Assembly (NCBI GenBank): GCA_011800805.1
Contig: MPNW01000039.1
Coordinates: 16,280-37,571 of the forward strand
DNA from: Hirudo medicinalis
Lineage: Eukaryota; Annelida; Clitellata; Hirudinida; Hirudinidae
Direction of reading: 5' to 3'
DNA length: 21,292 nt
The notes under the pieces are model-generated. The model was given only the letters and a program-made list of their open reading frames with translations, was not told where the DNA came from and made no database searches. Positions 1 to 13,966 of the stretch are shown in pieces (position 1 is the first letter of the stretch; each line of letters starts with the position of its first letter). The translations under genes and the position numbers were made by a program.

Positions 1-45
1 TCGTCATCATGATCATGATCATGATCATCATCATCATCATCATCG
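1..45. repeat. TCA/TGA trinucleotide array with fold-back
   Basis: The first 45 bases are a mix of CAT and ATG units (several ATCATGATC steps) followed by pure CAT. The switch of orientation makes short perfect palindromes. The array is cut by the window edge, so its full length is unknown. Confidence 0.85.
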
Positions 46-141
46 GGTCACCGGCCTGTCTTTGGATAGAATGAATTGCGATTGTCAATTGTCAGCCCTA
101 GTCATCGTCATCAAGATTAAAATCACCGTCGTCGTCATCAT

Positions 142-407
142 AATCATCACCAACGTGGTAACGTAGTCATCGTCATCATAATCATCATCAACGTGGTTAC
201 ATACTCATCGTCATCACAATCATCACCAACGTGGTTACGTTGTCGTCGTCATCATAATCATCACCAACGTGGTAACATACTCATCGTCATCATAATCATC
301 ACCAACGTGGTTACATACTCATCGTCATCACAATCATCACCAACGTGGTTACATACTCATCGTCATCACAATCATCACCAATGTGGTTACGTTGTCGTCG
401 TCATCCT
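142..407 (+). repeat. 38-bp minisatellite, seven tandem copies
   Basis: Seven head-to-tail units start at 142, 180, 218, 256, 294, 332 and 370, each exactly 38 bp. Each unit has an AATCATCACCAACGTGGT core followed by a variable middle (TACATACTCATCG or TACGTTGTCGTCG) and ends in TCATCAY. The copies at 294 and 332 are essentially identical. The unit seems to have grown out of the surrounding TCA/TCG microsatellite. The open frame across it is a by-product of the repeat and is not taken as coding. There are no spacers, so it is not CRISPR-like. Confidence 0.9.
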
Positions 408-611
408 CCTCGCAAAAGAATGATGGGCATTAATTTCATTCTTTCATCCTCCTCCACTCCAGCGTAGAAATTGTCCAATTGGCGGAGAGGAAGGAGTTTT
501 GATGGTTACCATGACTCCCGTGGGCTGCAGGAGATTCATGGAGTTTAAAAGAACTTACTTACATGAATGGCTCTTCTCGCCTGGAAGACTGAACACGTGA
601 CCGGCTAGTGC

Positions 612-941
612 TCATCGTCATCGTCATCATAATAGTCATCATAAACGTCAAATTACCATCATCATCGTCGTCGTCGTCATCACTACCATCATCATCATCA
701 TCATCATCATCATCACGGCAATCAGTAACGTGAGATTCCAAATGGCGAACAATGAAGGTCTAATCCTTGAACTCGAGAGAAGACATCCAAATCCAACTCC
801 GCCGACATTCGAAATCCCACTTGTCAGATATCAATGTCAGCACTGTCGCCTTCTTCATCACCATTATCATCATCATCATCATCATCATCAATATCGTCAT
901 GGTCATCTTCATCATCGTCATCATCATCATCATCATCATCG

Positions 942-976
<35 letters not shown>

Positions 977-1013
977 GTCATCATCATCATGGTCATCTTC
1001 ATCATCACAACGA
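612..1013. repeat. Imperfect (TCA)n/(TCG)n microsatellites
   Basis: Two long arrays at about 612-715 and 854-1008 are made of TCA/CAT units with TCG and GGT interruptions, separated by about 140 bp of ordinary sequence. The open frames that cross them encode homopolymer-like His, Ser, Ile, Met or Asp runs in whichever frame is read, which is the signature of a simple repeat rather than a gene. Confidence 0.9.
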
Positions 1014-1056
1014 TAAATTGCAAAGCTTAATGGGCCACATCAAAAATAATTACTGA

Positions 1057-1522
1057 AATTCAACGATAACAACGACGGAGATATCAACACTGACGAGCGA
1101 TTTCAATCATATAAGTATTATGTAATTTATTAATAAATATTTAATATCATTCTTATTACATATTAATATATTATATATATATTATTATTACCATATATTT
1201 TCACAAATATAGCAGACGACGATAACGTAGTTTTTACTAGTTTTGTAAAAAAAGATTATTTTGTAAAACGCGCAGACGACCATAACACGCACCAAAATAT
1301 GCATTTTATTTTATCAGGCTTATAGACATTTAGCAAATAATAACTTGAATGTAATCTTTATTCAATCACCATGCATTAATTCACTTTTGAAATATTAATG
1401 AATCAAGCAAGCAAGCAAGCAAGCACATAACTTAAAGGATGAACAAACGGAAAAATTAAACATTAAAATTAACATAAATTTAAAATATTAAAAAATAAAT
1501 AAAACTGTACAATAAAAACATC
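1057..1522. other. AT-rich non-coding stretch
   Basis: No gene is seen here. The segment has AT-rich runs (about 1110-1200), a short (AAGC)n run near 1407-1425, and two copies of CAGACGAC[G/C]ATAAC about 60 bp apart near 1213 and 1272. Confidence 0.6.
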
Positions 1523-1528
1523 TTTATT
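1523..1528 (-). promoter_or_regulatory. Canonical poly(A) signal AATAAA, minus strand
   Basis: Read on the minus strand, AATAAA is followed at once by a GATGTTTTTATTGT stretch, a U/GU-rich downstream element. It lies about 105 bp beyond the stop codon of the putative terminal exon at 1633-1832, the usual spacing for a 3' end. The hexamer is common in AT-rich DNA, so it only supports that exon model. Confidence 0.4.
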
Positions 1529-1632
1529 TCATTGGTAATCATCTTCTTCCAGTTAAGGTCTGTGATAGAAGTGCTACACATTCAAAATCCGCCTTCGTTA
1601 GCGTAACAAAAATAGCTGATAAGCATAACATT

Positions 1633-1832
1633 TTACATTACTGTTTTCAAGCCTAAAGTTATTTCAAGGACAAAGGAAAATAGAAAATAGGCAACAGAAC
1701 AGCCGAGGAGTTCAGTATTAGCGAAGTATCTGCCCACGAATAGAAAAAGGAATGACAAACTGAACCCTAGATGCATGTCGTGGCCAAACTGAGAAAGGGC
1801 CCAAATTATAACCAGATTTAAGGCTGTGAGTC
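1633..1832 (-). CDS. Possible terminal exon of an unidentified multi-pass membrane protein
   Basis: On the minus strand a strong acceptor (pyrimidine-rich CTTTGTTTCCTTTGTTTCAG) precedes a 65-codon open frame that ends in TAA at 1633. The exon would start with two bases completing a split codon. The peptide is very hydrophobic, with two or three likely membrane segments (starting LTALNLVIIWAL, then LGFSLSFLFLFVG and VAYFLFSFVLEI), and ends GLKTVM. A poly(A) signal follows about 105 bp downstream. I do not recognise the family and found no convincing upstream exon. A chance hydrophobic frame in T-rich DNA is a real alternative. Confidence 0.3.
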
Positions 1833-2542
1833 CTGAAACAAAGGAAACAAAGATGAGGGGCACCAACAACAAGCATCAAGTTGAAAGCGAGGATACTGGC
1901 TTATGATAACGACATTGCCGATTTCAAGGGAGGGTCCTCGTGTGTCTCACGTTGACTTTTGCCCTTCCTTTGGCCAACAATCACTAGAACAACTATCGGA
2001 CAACGGATCTCCCTGGCGGTTGGCAATTCAAAATGCACGAAATCGTCGCTTTGTAATCGAGGAGATCAGCTAAAGAAATGTAACAAGGATAAAGTACCGA
2101 TGGCCTTCGACATTCCCGTTACGAGAAGAGATCCAGAGATCCACTCTGGCACCAGAGCTGTGGCAATAATCACAACCGGTCACGAAAGGACAGGCATCAT
2201 AAAGCACCATGAAATCTTGAACCTCTTTGAAGTTAATTTATTTTAAAACTTCATTCGTGCTGAAGTTCTCAGAAAATAAATATTTGGTATCAATGAAGAT
2301 TTTAATTCTTGCTGATCGGAAGTCAACTTCATGTGAATTTAATCGTACAAGTATGATATTGTTGTACAATAATTCATAATATTAAATATTATTATTATGA
2401 AATTATTATTATTATTAAATGAAACTAGAATGACATATATTATCAATAATTATCCAATTCTATAATTAATTATAATGATTAATGTTAATGTTCTCTAAAT
2501 ACTAATTATAATATGATACCAACACATTACTAATCCTAATCC
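1833..2542. other. No recognised gene
   Basis: If the membrane exon is real, the first part is its upstream intron. At 1920-2240 the base composition is more balanced and both strands have 50 to 95 codon open frames, none with a recognisable domain. From 2240 to 2542 the sequence is AT-rich with TTATTA runs. Confidence 0.5.
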
Positions 2543-2573
<31 letters not shown>

Positions 2574-2575
2574 TA
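2543..2575. repeat. (TAA)n microsatellite
   Basis: About eleven uninterrupted TAA units form a plain trinucleotide array. Confidence 0.9.
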
Positions 2576-2895
2576 AGAAATATAAATTATTTGCATTCAG
2601 CCTTTCCTCACACGCGTGTTGAACCCTTCGGCGGTAACATCGTCTGCACCTGCGTCTCATCAACTCCACTCCTCTCCTCCTCTCCCCCCCCCCCGAGCTG
2701 GGAGATTTCTTTTGCCTTGCATCGAAAATGGAAAAATAAACTGGAAATCCTGGAGTGGTTCGTTGAGAAATGGTCGGAGATAACTTCTCGATGACGTATT
2801 TATGACGGCCTCACGTTCTTGTATGTCATGAGCGCAGGTCATAAGTTTTCCTGTTAAGTCATTAAAATGCAGGCGACATTCTCCTCTCACGTCCT
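2576..2895. other. No recognised gene; contains a poly-C run
   Basis: Ordinary sequence with a run of about 11 C residues near 2684-2694. No splice-bounded open frame or known domain is visible. Confidence 0.5.
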
Positions 2896-2976
2896 TGTCC
2901 ATCCATCCATCCGTCCGACCGTCCATCCATCCGACCGTCCATCCGTCCATCCATCCGTCTGTCCGACCGTGCATCA
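2896..2976. repeat. Tetranucleotide array (CCAT/CCGT/CCGA)n
   Basis: About twenty 4-bp units beginning with CC alternate among CCAT, CCGT, CCGA and TCTG-type variants. Its minus-strand translation is a Gly/Trp/Met/Asp-rich pseudo-repeat protein that I treat as an artefact. Confidence 0.85.
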
Positions 2977-3057
2977 GTTCATTCATGCGCTAATTTATTC
3001 ATTCATGAAGTGCGTCTTTGCATGGATGAATTGATTCGATGAATTTGTCGAATCCAT

Positions 3058-3082
3058 CATGATGATGATGATGATGATGATG
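3058..3082. repeat. (GAT)n microsatellite
   Basis: About eight ATG/GAT units follow a short CATCAT, so the array opens with an inverted CATCATGATGATG junction. This is the first array with GAT on the plus strand; those before 1010 have ATC on the plus strand. Confidence 0.85.
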
Positions 3083-3135
3083 GTAGTGGTGGTCATGATT
3101 TGACATCATCATCTTCACTCTGCCATGTCCTTGTT

Positions 3136-3342
3136 TCACGTGTGCACGTGCATGCATTCTATAGCATTTCAATGTATCAAATTAAACACCACTGAGCTAA
3201 GTAAGCTAATAAGGCTAAACAAGGTTTGGATGGATCGATTTACACACCCGATGAATCCAACAGCCCGTCCTGAAAGTTAATCTCAGGTGACGCCCGTCAC
3301 CACCGCGTTGCCATGGTAGCCCACCGCTGACGTCGACGGATG
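3136..3342. promoter_or_regulatory. Cluster of palindromic transcription-factor-like motifs
   Basis: Over about 200 bp there are two CACGTG E-boxes eight bases apart (CACGTGTGCACGTG, about 3138-3151), a perfect 7-bp inverted repeat GGTGACG-CC-CGTCACC (3286-3301), an RFX X-box-like GTTGCCATGGTAGC (3307-3320, one mismatch in the second half-site), and a CRE-like TGACGTCG near 3328. The segment is less AT-rich than its surroundings. It could be a promoter or enhancer, but no gene is assigned to it and the grouping could be chance. Confidence 0.3.
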
Positions 3343-3499
3343 TCATGCTTCAACAACGCGACCAAAAACACGAAAGAGCTTCCTGTAAAATGAATCGGCA
3401 TCGGCCATTAAAGTCGAAGGAAAATGTCAGCCTATCCCCACGCAACACGACGAGATGAAAATTCTCTACGTGATGAAAGACTTTGAAATTAGGCCCGCG

Positions 3500-3826
3500 G
3501 ATGAGGGGATGATAATAGCACTGATGATGACGACAAAGATGGCTATGATAGTGATGATGATGACGATGGTGACATTGGCAATGACGACGTTACTGATAAT
3601 GATCACCGCGTTGTTTGTTTAATGCAATCGTTCAAACACAGCTTAAATGACAACGAAATGACATTCTGAGAGTTGTTTTCAGACCCCGAAGTGATGTCGG
3701 TCATTAAAGTGATGACGACAGATGACGCTGTTGTTCAAGACATCGGCGATGACGATGATGAAGCCAAGAAGATGAGGAGGAGGAGGAGGAAGAGAAGGAG
3801 GACGACGACGACGACGATGATGATGG

Positions 3827-3859
<33 letters not shown>

Positions 3860-3868
3860 CGACGACGT
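3500..3868. repeat. GAT/GAC microsatellites with a purine-only run
   Basis: Interrupted GATGATGAC arrays lie at about 3500-3602 and 3746-3868. Inside the second is an almost pure purine stretch at about 3771-3803 (GAG, GGA and GAA units). Open frames in all registers encode runs of Asp, Met, Thr, Arg or Ser and are not taken as genes. Confidence 0.85.
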
Positions 3869-4042
3869 GGATTGCAAGGACAGGTTCTGGCTGTGAAGGA
3901 CAAGCCAACAAGCAGGTCGACAATAGAATGTCAATATTCGCTTGAGAATATTGTTAATGGGTTCATAGAATTAAAGGTCTTCTGGGAAGCGTAAGTCCTA
4001 CCTTCAAGGGACTTGGTGAGGTGGTCAGACCATGGAATGATG

Positions 4043-4045
4043 TGG

Positions 4046-4076
<31 letters not shown>

Positions 4077-4198
4077 GGTGGTGATGATGATGATGATGAC
4101 GACGACGAAGATGATGATGATACTGACGCTGACGCTGACGATGACGATGATAATGACGACGACGACGACGATGACGACCAGGAGGATGACGATGTTGA
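4043..4198. repeat. (GAT)n with GACGCT and GACGAC variants
   Basis: A 156-bp array changes in blocks: GAT with GGT, then GACGACGAA, a short 6-bp GACGCT repeat near 4123-4138, then GACGATGAC. Long frames on both strands are products of the repeat. Confidence 0.85.
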
Positions 4199-4298
4199 TG
4201 AAAAAAAGAGGCAATCTCTCTCTCATGGAATGTCTTTGAAAAGGTCAACGCAGGTTCATTTTTGAAGCCGATCTCCGGGGCACCATTGCGGTGTGATG

Positions 4299-4527
4299 CG
4301 ACGACGACGATGACGATGGTAATGACATAGGGTACGAAGGTTTCGATGATGACAATGATGATGATGATGTGATGTGTATATGTGTTGTTTATTTAAGTCC
4401 GTTGCATGGTTAGATGATTAGGAAAATGCTCCCGCAACGGGATTCGAATCCGTGCTGCCATCGTGAGAGGCGAAGTCCTAACCGTTAGACCATGCGGGAG
4501 CACGATGATGATGATGATGATGATGGT
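4299..4527. repeat. (GAT)n arrays flanking the tRNA-like sequence
   Basis: Arrays at about 4299-4374 and 4504-4527 share unit and orientation and are interrupted by the tRNA-Glu-like sequence and its 3' flank (about 4380-4501). They read as one older array split by an insertion, or as an array expanding on both sides of it. Confidence 0.75.
4430..4499 (-). tRNA. tRNA-Glu(CTC)-like sequence, possibly a tRNA-derived SINE head
   Basis: On the minus strand the acceptor arms TCCCGCA and TGCGGGA pair perfectly, and the next two bases on each side also pair (GC/GC). An A-box TGGTCTAACGG fits the Pol III consensus exactly. The anticodon loop CTCTCAC gives CTC (Glu), and the T loop is TTCGAAT. Two bases past the extended stem is a TTTT terminator (4423-4426). 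Against a functional tRNA: the total is 70 nt (two short), the anticodon stem TTCGC/GATGG pairs badly, and the last T-stem pair is A-C. A decayed tRNA gene or the head of a tRNA-derived SINE fits best; no CCA is encoded, as expected in a eukaryote. Confidence 0.7.
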
Positions 4528-6768
4528 AGCGATTGTTGCTTTTAAATTGGCGACTCGTTTTTTATCGGCCATTTTTATCATGTCGCAGACGTCATCTCAT
4601 CTTGTTTATGGAAAATCAAAGCTTGACCAACCTTCAATGGCGAGTCCAAGCGAAGAAGTTACAAAAATATCATTTTTAATATTGTTGTTGTTTTTAGCAG
4701 TCGTACTTATTATTCTTAATATTGCTAGTTGTTGCTGTTGCGTTGCTATTGCTGTTATTGCTCGTTAACCGAGTCATTTACAGCTCTGTAGAGGTTGTCC
4801 GAGATTAGCAGCCTTGAAATCCTTCGTGATTCCAATTAAAACATCGAAGCAAATCAACAGACCCGAGACTCAGAACCGACTCGAGCAGTCGAACGGTATC
4901 CGTAAATTTAAAATCTTTTTCTCTAAAAATATTCTCTCTCCTCCTCTGAAAAAAGAAGAGAAAACCGCAAACTACTGCGTCTGCGACGGACAGAGAAGTA
5001 TTGAATCGCCGGTCGCAGCGCTCGAGTCGCTCCATCCTTTTATTTACAATTCGTCCCTACCCGTTGAGATTACCGGCGAGCTTGTTTATGTTTTAAAAGT
5101 TAATTTTAATTCCACAACTAGCATTAGTCTGATTTATAGATGGTCAGACAGATAGGCTGACTCAGAGTAGGGATCCAGGTAGCCATGAGGATAAATTGTG
5201 TCAAATGAGTGACTCGATACTTACCGTTTGTGACTTCTCTTACACATGAGCAATTATTTGAGGACATTGCCAGAACTTCAGTCGCTCTTCCCTTTCTCTC
5301 TTGTTAAATCGGCACTTGTAGTAAATTTTCATTAGAATCTTTTTTTCCTGCAAGACCGACGCTTGCACAATTCCAAAGCTGCTTCGTTTAAAAGCTGATG
5401 ACATGAACGTGACAGTCCGCGTTGACGACAATTATGACGACTGTCACTGTGATGAAGACCGTGTTTAATCTTTGATGACGCTGATGACATTGTTAATTAA
5501 GGTGTCGCTGTTGTAAAATGTTGCAAAGGGGCTGGGAAACGTTCGTAAATAGTTTATGACATCCTGCCCATCCATGCGTGCCCCTTGCATTTCCTCTATT
5601 ATGTTCTTTATCATCATTACTTTCAATATTCCCCTCTTCTCAGTCACAAGGTTTGCTTTCCAAAGATTCTTAAATACCTACGAATGTCCATTAATTTCTT
5701 ATGGGCTGTCATTTTGTCCACGAGAAATGCGCGGTCCTCGTCGTTATCAGAGGAGAAGATGAGAGAACATTTCAGTCTTCTTCTGGAAATAAAGTGGCAT
5801 TAAAAGCGGTGAGACGCATCTCCATTACCGTCTCCATGCGAACATGCAGTTATGGGGTCGGCATGATCGGCCACTAAAGCCCGTGGTTGTTCGCCGAAAT
5901 CCCTTCTCGTCATCGATTTATTGTATTACATGCTGCTCTTTCACCAATCTCCTTGTTGCCTATGGTGGGGAAAGGCAAGGTTTCGATGTTGTCATAGAGA
6001 GTCTTAACTTTTACTTTACACCTTTTTTTAATGTGTTTTAGTAGTTCCAGATAAACCATGGAGGTGCTTCAAAGAGCATATGGCTTCAAAAACCATTAGA
6101 CGTTCTAACATCTTTTAAGCGAAGCTGCGCTTTCAAGGATAAAACGCTTCGGGAAAACAAGAAAATCGAAATTTTCTAAAAGTAAAAAATACGTACAAAT
6201 TGAATTTGCCGGACTTCTTAATTTTTTTTCTGAATTTGATTTTGGCATTCCAGTTATATCAAATTGAATTTACACTAACATCTCTTCCACTTTTTGCATT
6301 TAATTACAGTCTGCTTGCTCGCAACAACTCTGAGTTTGTTTTGGAGCTTGTTTTTGTAATTGGTCATCAATTTGTACTTTCACCTAGGGATTCTAATTGG
6401 CGCGAGAAGAAATCGGAGTTCTTAATGGAGGGTCCACAGAGATTTCGTTTGATTAATTGCTTCACCTCAGATCAAGGCGTCTGAGAGCGGAAATGAGTCG
6501 CTCCCAAAGAAAAGTTCAGGTTTCTCTGATAATGATGGCAGTTTAATATAATAGTAATTATCGTCATTGTCAGAGTTCAAGCTCCCAACGCAATAAACAT
6601 GGATGGGTCGTGAATTTGAAACCATTTTCTGGTACATTAAAATAATATTCATATATAGATCATGTATAAACGCTAATTTCTCTTCAACACCGGTTAAATA
6701 ATATTCCAGAGATTTTTAAATATTCTACTAAGTAGCTTTAAAAAGAAGTGAAACATAGTTCATTGTTT
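4528..6768. other. No recognised gene (3' flank of CFAP91)
   Basis: Base composition is more balanced from about 4550 to 6050 and turns AT-rich after that. Frames of 60 to 113 codons occur on both strands (for example 4814-5155 plus), but none has a recognisable domain, good splice borders or conserved-looking composition. It may hold regulatory sequence or untranslated exons that I cannot identify. Confidence 0.5.
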
Positions 6769-11017
<4,249 letters not shown>

Positions 11018-11833
11018 CTTGAGAGTTGGCGACAAAGTCAACTAGTAGAGCACGTTCTTCTTATATTATTGTTGTAAATAACAATTGTGTTTATGTAGCT
11101 TTGGTGACGGTTGTCAAGAACTTTCCACTCATTAAAAAGTTAATTTCCTAAAGCTAGTAAACTTTTAAGAATAGTAAGCAAATTCATTCCTGTTAATTAG
11201 AATTTTTAAATTTTCAATTGGCAATTCTCTCTTTCTTTCTGAAACTCGAAATAATGGTGCATTTAGCGTTGCCAAATTTATCGATTAAGTCAGCCCAACA
11301 AGCCAGATGTTTACCTGCCGTTTAAATGACCAAATGAAGTCGAATTGCTTAAACCTTTATTTACCTTTGAGGAGATTGGTATATTTTTTGGTTATCTCAC
11401 CATGTTCAAATAATTATCGGTCGCCTCTTCTCAGCAAGGATACAACAATTTGCCGCTAGAACAAAGCCTTTGCTATGACTTTTATCGCTATTAACTAACA
11501 ATACTCTGATTATATTCTACCACCTAACAAATATGTGAAAATGACCTAGACGTGCCATGCTAACCACAAAAATAAAAGTGCCCTTGGACAGGCTTTACAA
11601 ATAATTGGCCTACATGAGTCACAACAGACATTTAAGCAAAATCGTTCAATTAGGAAAACATGTATAAACGTGGAAGACTAGAGCCTATAATAAATAATGA
11701 CAATTAAACTGCAGATTTATGTCCAAACCATCCTATATTTATAAACAGCAACTTTCAACCCTAATGGATGAATCAAAGAATGCACATCAAAACATAGTTG
11801 TACACCTCAGCCTCTACAAAAAAATTTCATAAA
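11018..11833. other. Intergenic region between REXO2 and CFAP91
   Basis: This 816-bp AT-rich spacer should hold the REXO2 3' UTR and the CFAP91 promoter and 5' UTR. I see no open frame worth reporting. Minus-strand TATAAA occurs near 11740, downstream of the REXO2 stop, and could act as a variant poly(A) signal. A GTTGCC half-site at 11268-11273 resembles half of an RFX X-box, the motif expected for ciliary genes, but without a good partner half-site. Confidence 0.5.
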
Positions 11834-13236
11834 TTAAGATATGTCTGCTACAGGTTTGAAGATTGAGTCCCTGTAATATCTCAGTTCTTCAATGCTCTCC
11901 TTAATGTCATCCATTGCCCTTTAAGTACAAAATTTCATTTATTAAATTGAAATTTAGTAATTTGAAATCAAAACATAATACATACCTGTGAGATGCTTTC
12001 TTTTTGGGAGCAGCTTCAAAATCACTTGGAAACCATCGTCTGTAGAACAAGATGAAAAAATTTTGGTTAAAATAAATGCAAAACATCAAGTGATAGCAGA
12101 ATTGCAAACAAGCAGACCTGGTCAACTCTTTCAAGGTGCTGACGTCTACAATACGGTAGTGGAGGTGTTGGGTGAATTCGGGCATGTACTTATCGAGAAA
12201 CCTTCTATCCATGTGCACTGTGTTGCCTGCCAAAGGACATGAGCCAGGAGAAGTATGTTTCCTAAGGAATGATACGAGCTCATCCTCTGCCTGCTTCAGA
12301 GATACTTTGCTTTGCCTTACTTTGTCGCTAAGACCTGACTGTAAGTGATAAAATGCTCAATGGAAGTTATGGCTACTTAATCTCCACAATTACATTGATC
12401 TGCATTGAAATGAACCAATTATCTCTGCCTATAAACAAACATTAAAATGCCACTGAAACATCTTCTGAGTATTACATTACTATTACTAATTTTGTGCATC
12501 TGATGCTCAAAAATTTGAAAAATTCCTCTACTTAGTATGAAAGAATGTCAATTTATGTCGGGAAATAAAGACTACCTCCCCATGTTGTTTGATACACCAC
12601 TCATTCATTTTGTTAAGTATTTCATCTGGTTGATGGATGATAATATTTGGACCCTGTCAATAATCATGATATTATAAATCAACAATACTAAAAATGTGTA
12701 CTAATATTAAAACATTTGGTGTAAGATGTAATTACTAGTTTGTTAACCAAAAACATACAGATCATCACTATTAAGATAAATGCTCTAAACAGGGTTTGTA
12801 GACAAACTAATGATTTACCTCTGCCACTATGTTCAATTGATCATCAGTTACTAGGCAGGCAACTTCCAACAAATGACATTTGTCTACATCCAATCCTGTC
12901 ATCTTTAGAATAAATTGTATGATTAATCTTTTATAAGTATTTACTAAGCATTTATTTAGTTTCAATTTTTTCTCATTTGGTAAAAGGATTTTGCTTTGTT
13001 AACCTCACAGTCAACCCAAACCAGTCTCTTGTCCATGACATCTACAGTGCTATATTTCTTGTAAGGTTTGAAGATTGCTTGCATAGCTATGGAACTCTTG
13101 TTTAGAAGATTTTTCAGCAATCTGTTTTTATAAAAAATAAAAGTTTAATATTAAATTCCACAAAAGGATCAATAAATTAGTGCTAGATTTAACTTGTTTA
13201 GATTAAAATCTCTCACGGTGATTTCAGAGCGCACAT
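11834..13236 (-). CDS. REXO2: Oligoribonuclease, small RNA 3'-5' exonuclease
   Basis: DEDDh-family exonuclease that degrades very short RNA oligonucleotides (dinucleotides in particular) in mitochondria and cytosol. Coding exons in transcript order: 13217-13236, 13004-13121, 12819-12902, 12576-12653, 12118-12338, 11986-12039, 11834-11918; phases match at every junction; 219 aa (human about 237). Expected catalytic residues are visible: D44 and E46 in VDCEMTGLD, D144 in [12 protein letters not shown], and H191 with D195/D196 in [23 protein letters not shown] is the family signature. Residues 1-30 have six lysines and no acidic residue, fitting a mitochondrial presequence; M36 ([11 protein letters not shown]) could start a cytosolic form, as alternative starts do in vertebrates. 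It lies upstream of CFAP91 on the same strand. Confidence 0.95.
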
Positions 13237-13966
13237 CGTCCCACGTGTGGAGCTAAAAAAATATACGACTGAGTGAAGTACTATTTCGTTGCAATTGATG
13301 CAAAGACGATATAATTATGAAGTTGACGAATCTAATGGATCTTTAATTCGGTTTTTCTCCGACTATTCGAACATGATTTGTGGTCCTTAGTTCTTTTGAA
13401 CATATGCCACTAATCCAAACTCTATCGTTAATCGTTAAGATTTGTACTAGCCGGTCAATCAATTAAATTGTTTATTGTTTGCTTAAAAATATATAAGTAG
13501 GAGGATATATCATAATTTGGACAGATTTTAAGATTTTTTTAAATATACTAATTTGTCCATTAAAATAAATGTGATTTATGGATTTTGAATTAGTCGGCAA
13601 GTACCCGATTTAGAATGGTCCAAAATTTATATAAGGATAATTCAAAATATAGTATTGAAATGTCAAGTCCAAATCAACTTAGTCAGGCAACGGACTTTAA
13701 TCAAATAAATAAATATAATATTGAATAGATTCATGTACGTGACAAACTTTTCTAAACTTACAATTGTTCTTTTGAAACGTAAATTCATTCCAAGCTTTGG
13801 CGAAAACCCTGGAAGTGAAGAAATATAAAATCAGTCAATATTAGACGCTCATTATATCAATGCTCCAACCGTACCATTTGTGTACCAAATTATTACTTCG
13901 CCTCGGACGCCGAACCTCCTAGCTACGCCTCTGGGTATGAATGGTTTTAAACCACTGATGATGAGT
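13237..13966. other. REXO2 upstream region with a possible 47-nt 5' exon
   Basis: Just upstream of the REXO2 ATG the minus strand reads TATATTTTTTTAG then CTCCACACGTGGGACG, so the start codon may sit in an exon preceded by an acceptor (cis or trans). At 13762-13808 a 47-nt block has a pyrimidine-rich acceptor (TTTCTTCACTTCCAG) and a perfect GTAAGT donor; it could be an untranslated REXO2 exon. The rest is AT-rich with no recognised gene. The E-box CACGTG is at 13242-13247. Confidence 0.4.

Noticed and set aside
142..407. CRISPR-like look of regularly spaced repeats
   Set aside because: The 38-bp units are contiguous with no unique spacers, and the DNA is clearly from an animal genome.
730..1056. 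Long open frames coding for poly-His, poly-Ser, poly-Ile or poly-Met runs (also at 3673-3945 and 3931-4248)
   Set aside because: All three registers and both strands are open because the DNA is a trinucleotide repeat. No flanking coding signal or splice sites support them.
3307..3320. X-box assigned as the CFAP91 promoter element
   Set aside because: It lies beyond the 3' end of CFAP91 and about 7.7 kb from the start codon, so direct promoter action cannot be claimed.
4814..5155. 113-codon plus-strand frame
   Set aside because: No recognised domain, no convincing splice sites and no codon-like conservation could be seen; length alone is not enough.
6200..6484. 94-codon plus-strand frame with a hydrophobic start
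   Set aside because: The hydrophobic part comes from T-rich DNA, and no family resemblance or gene context was found.
11018..13236. REXO2-CFAP91 as an operon
   Set aside because: The 816-bp spacer is long, and no polycistronic or spliced-leader signal could be shown.
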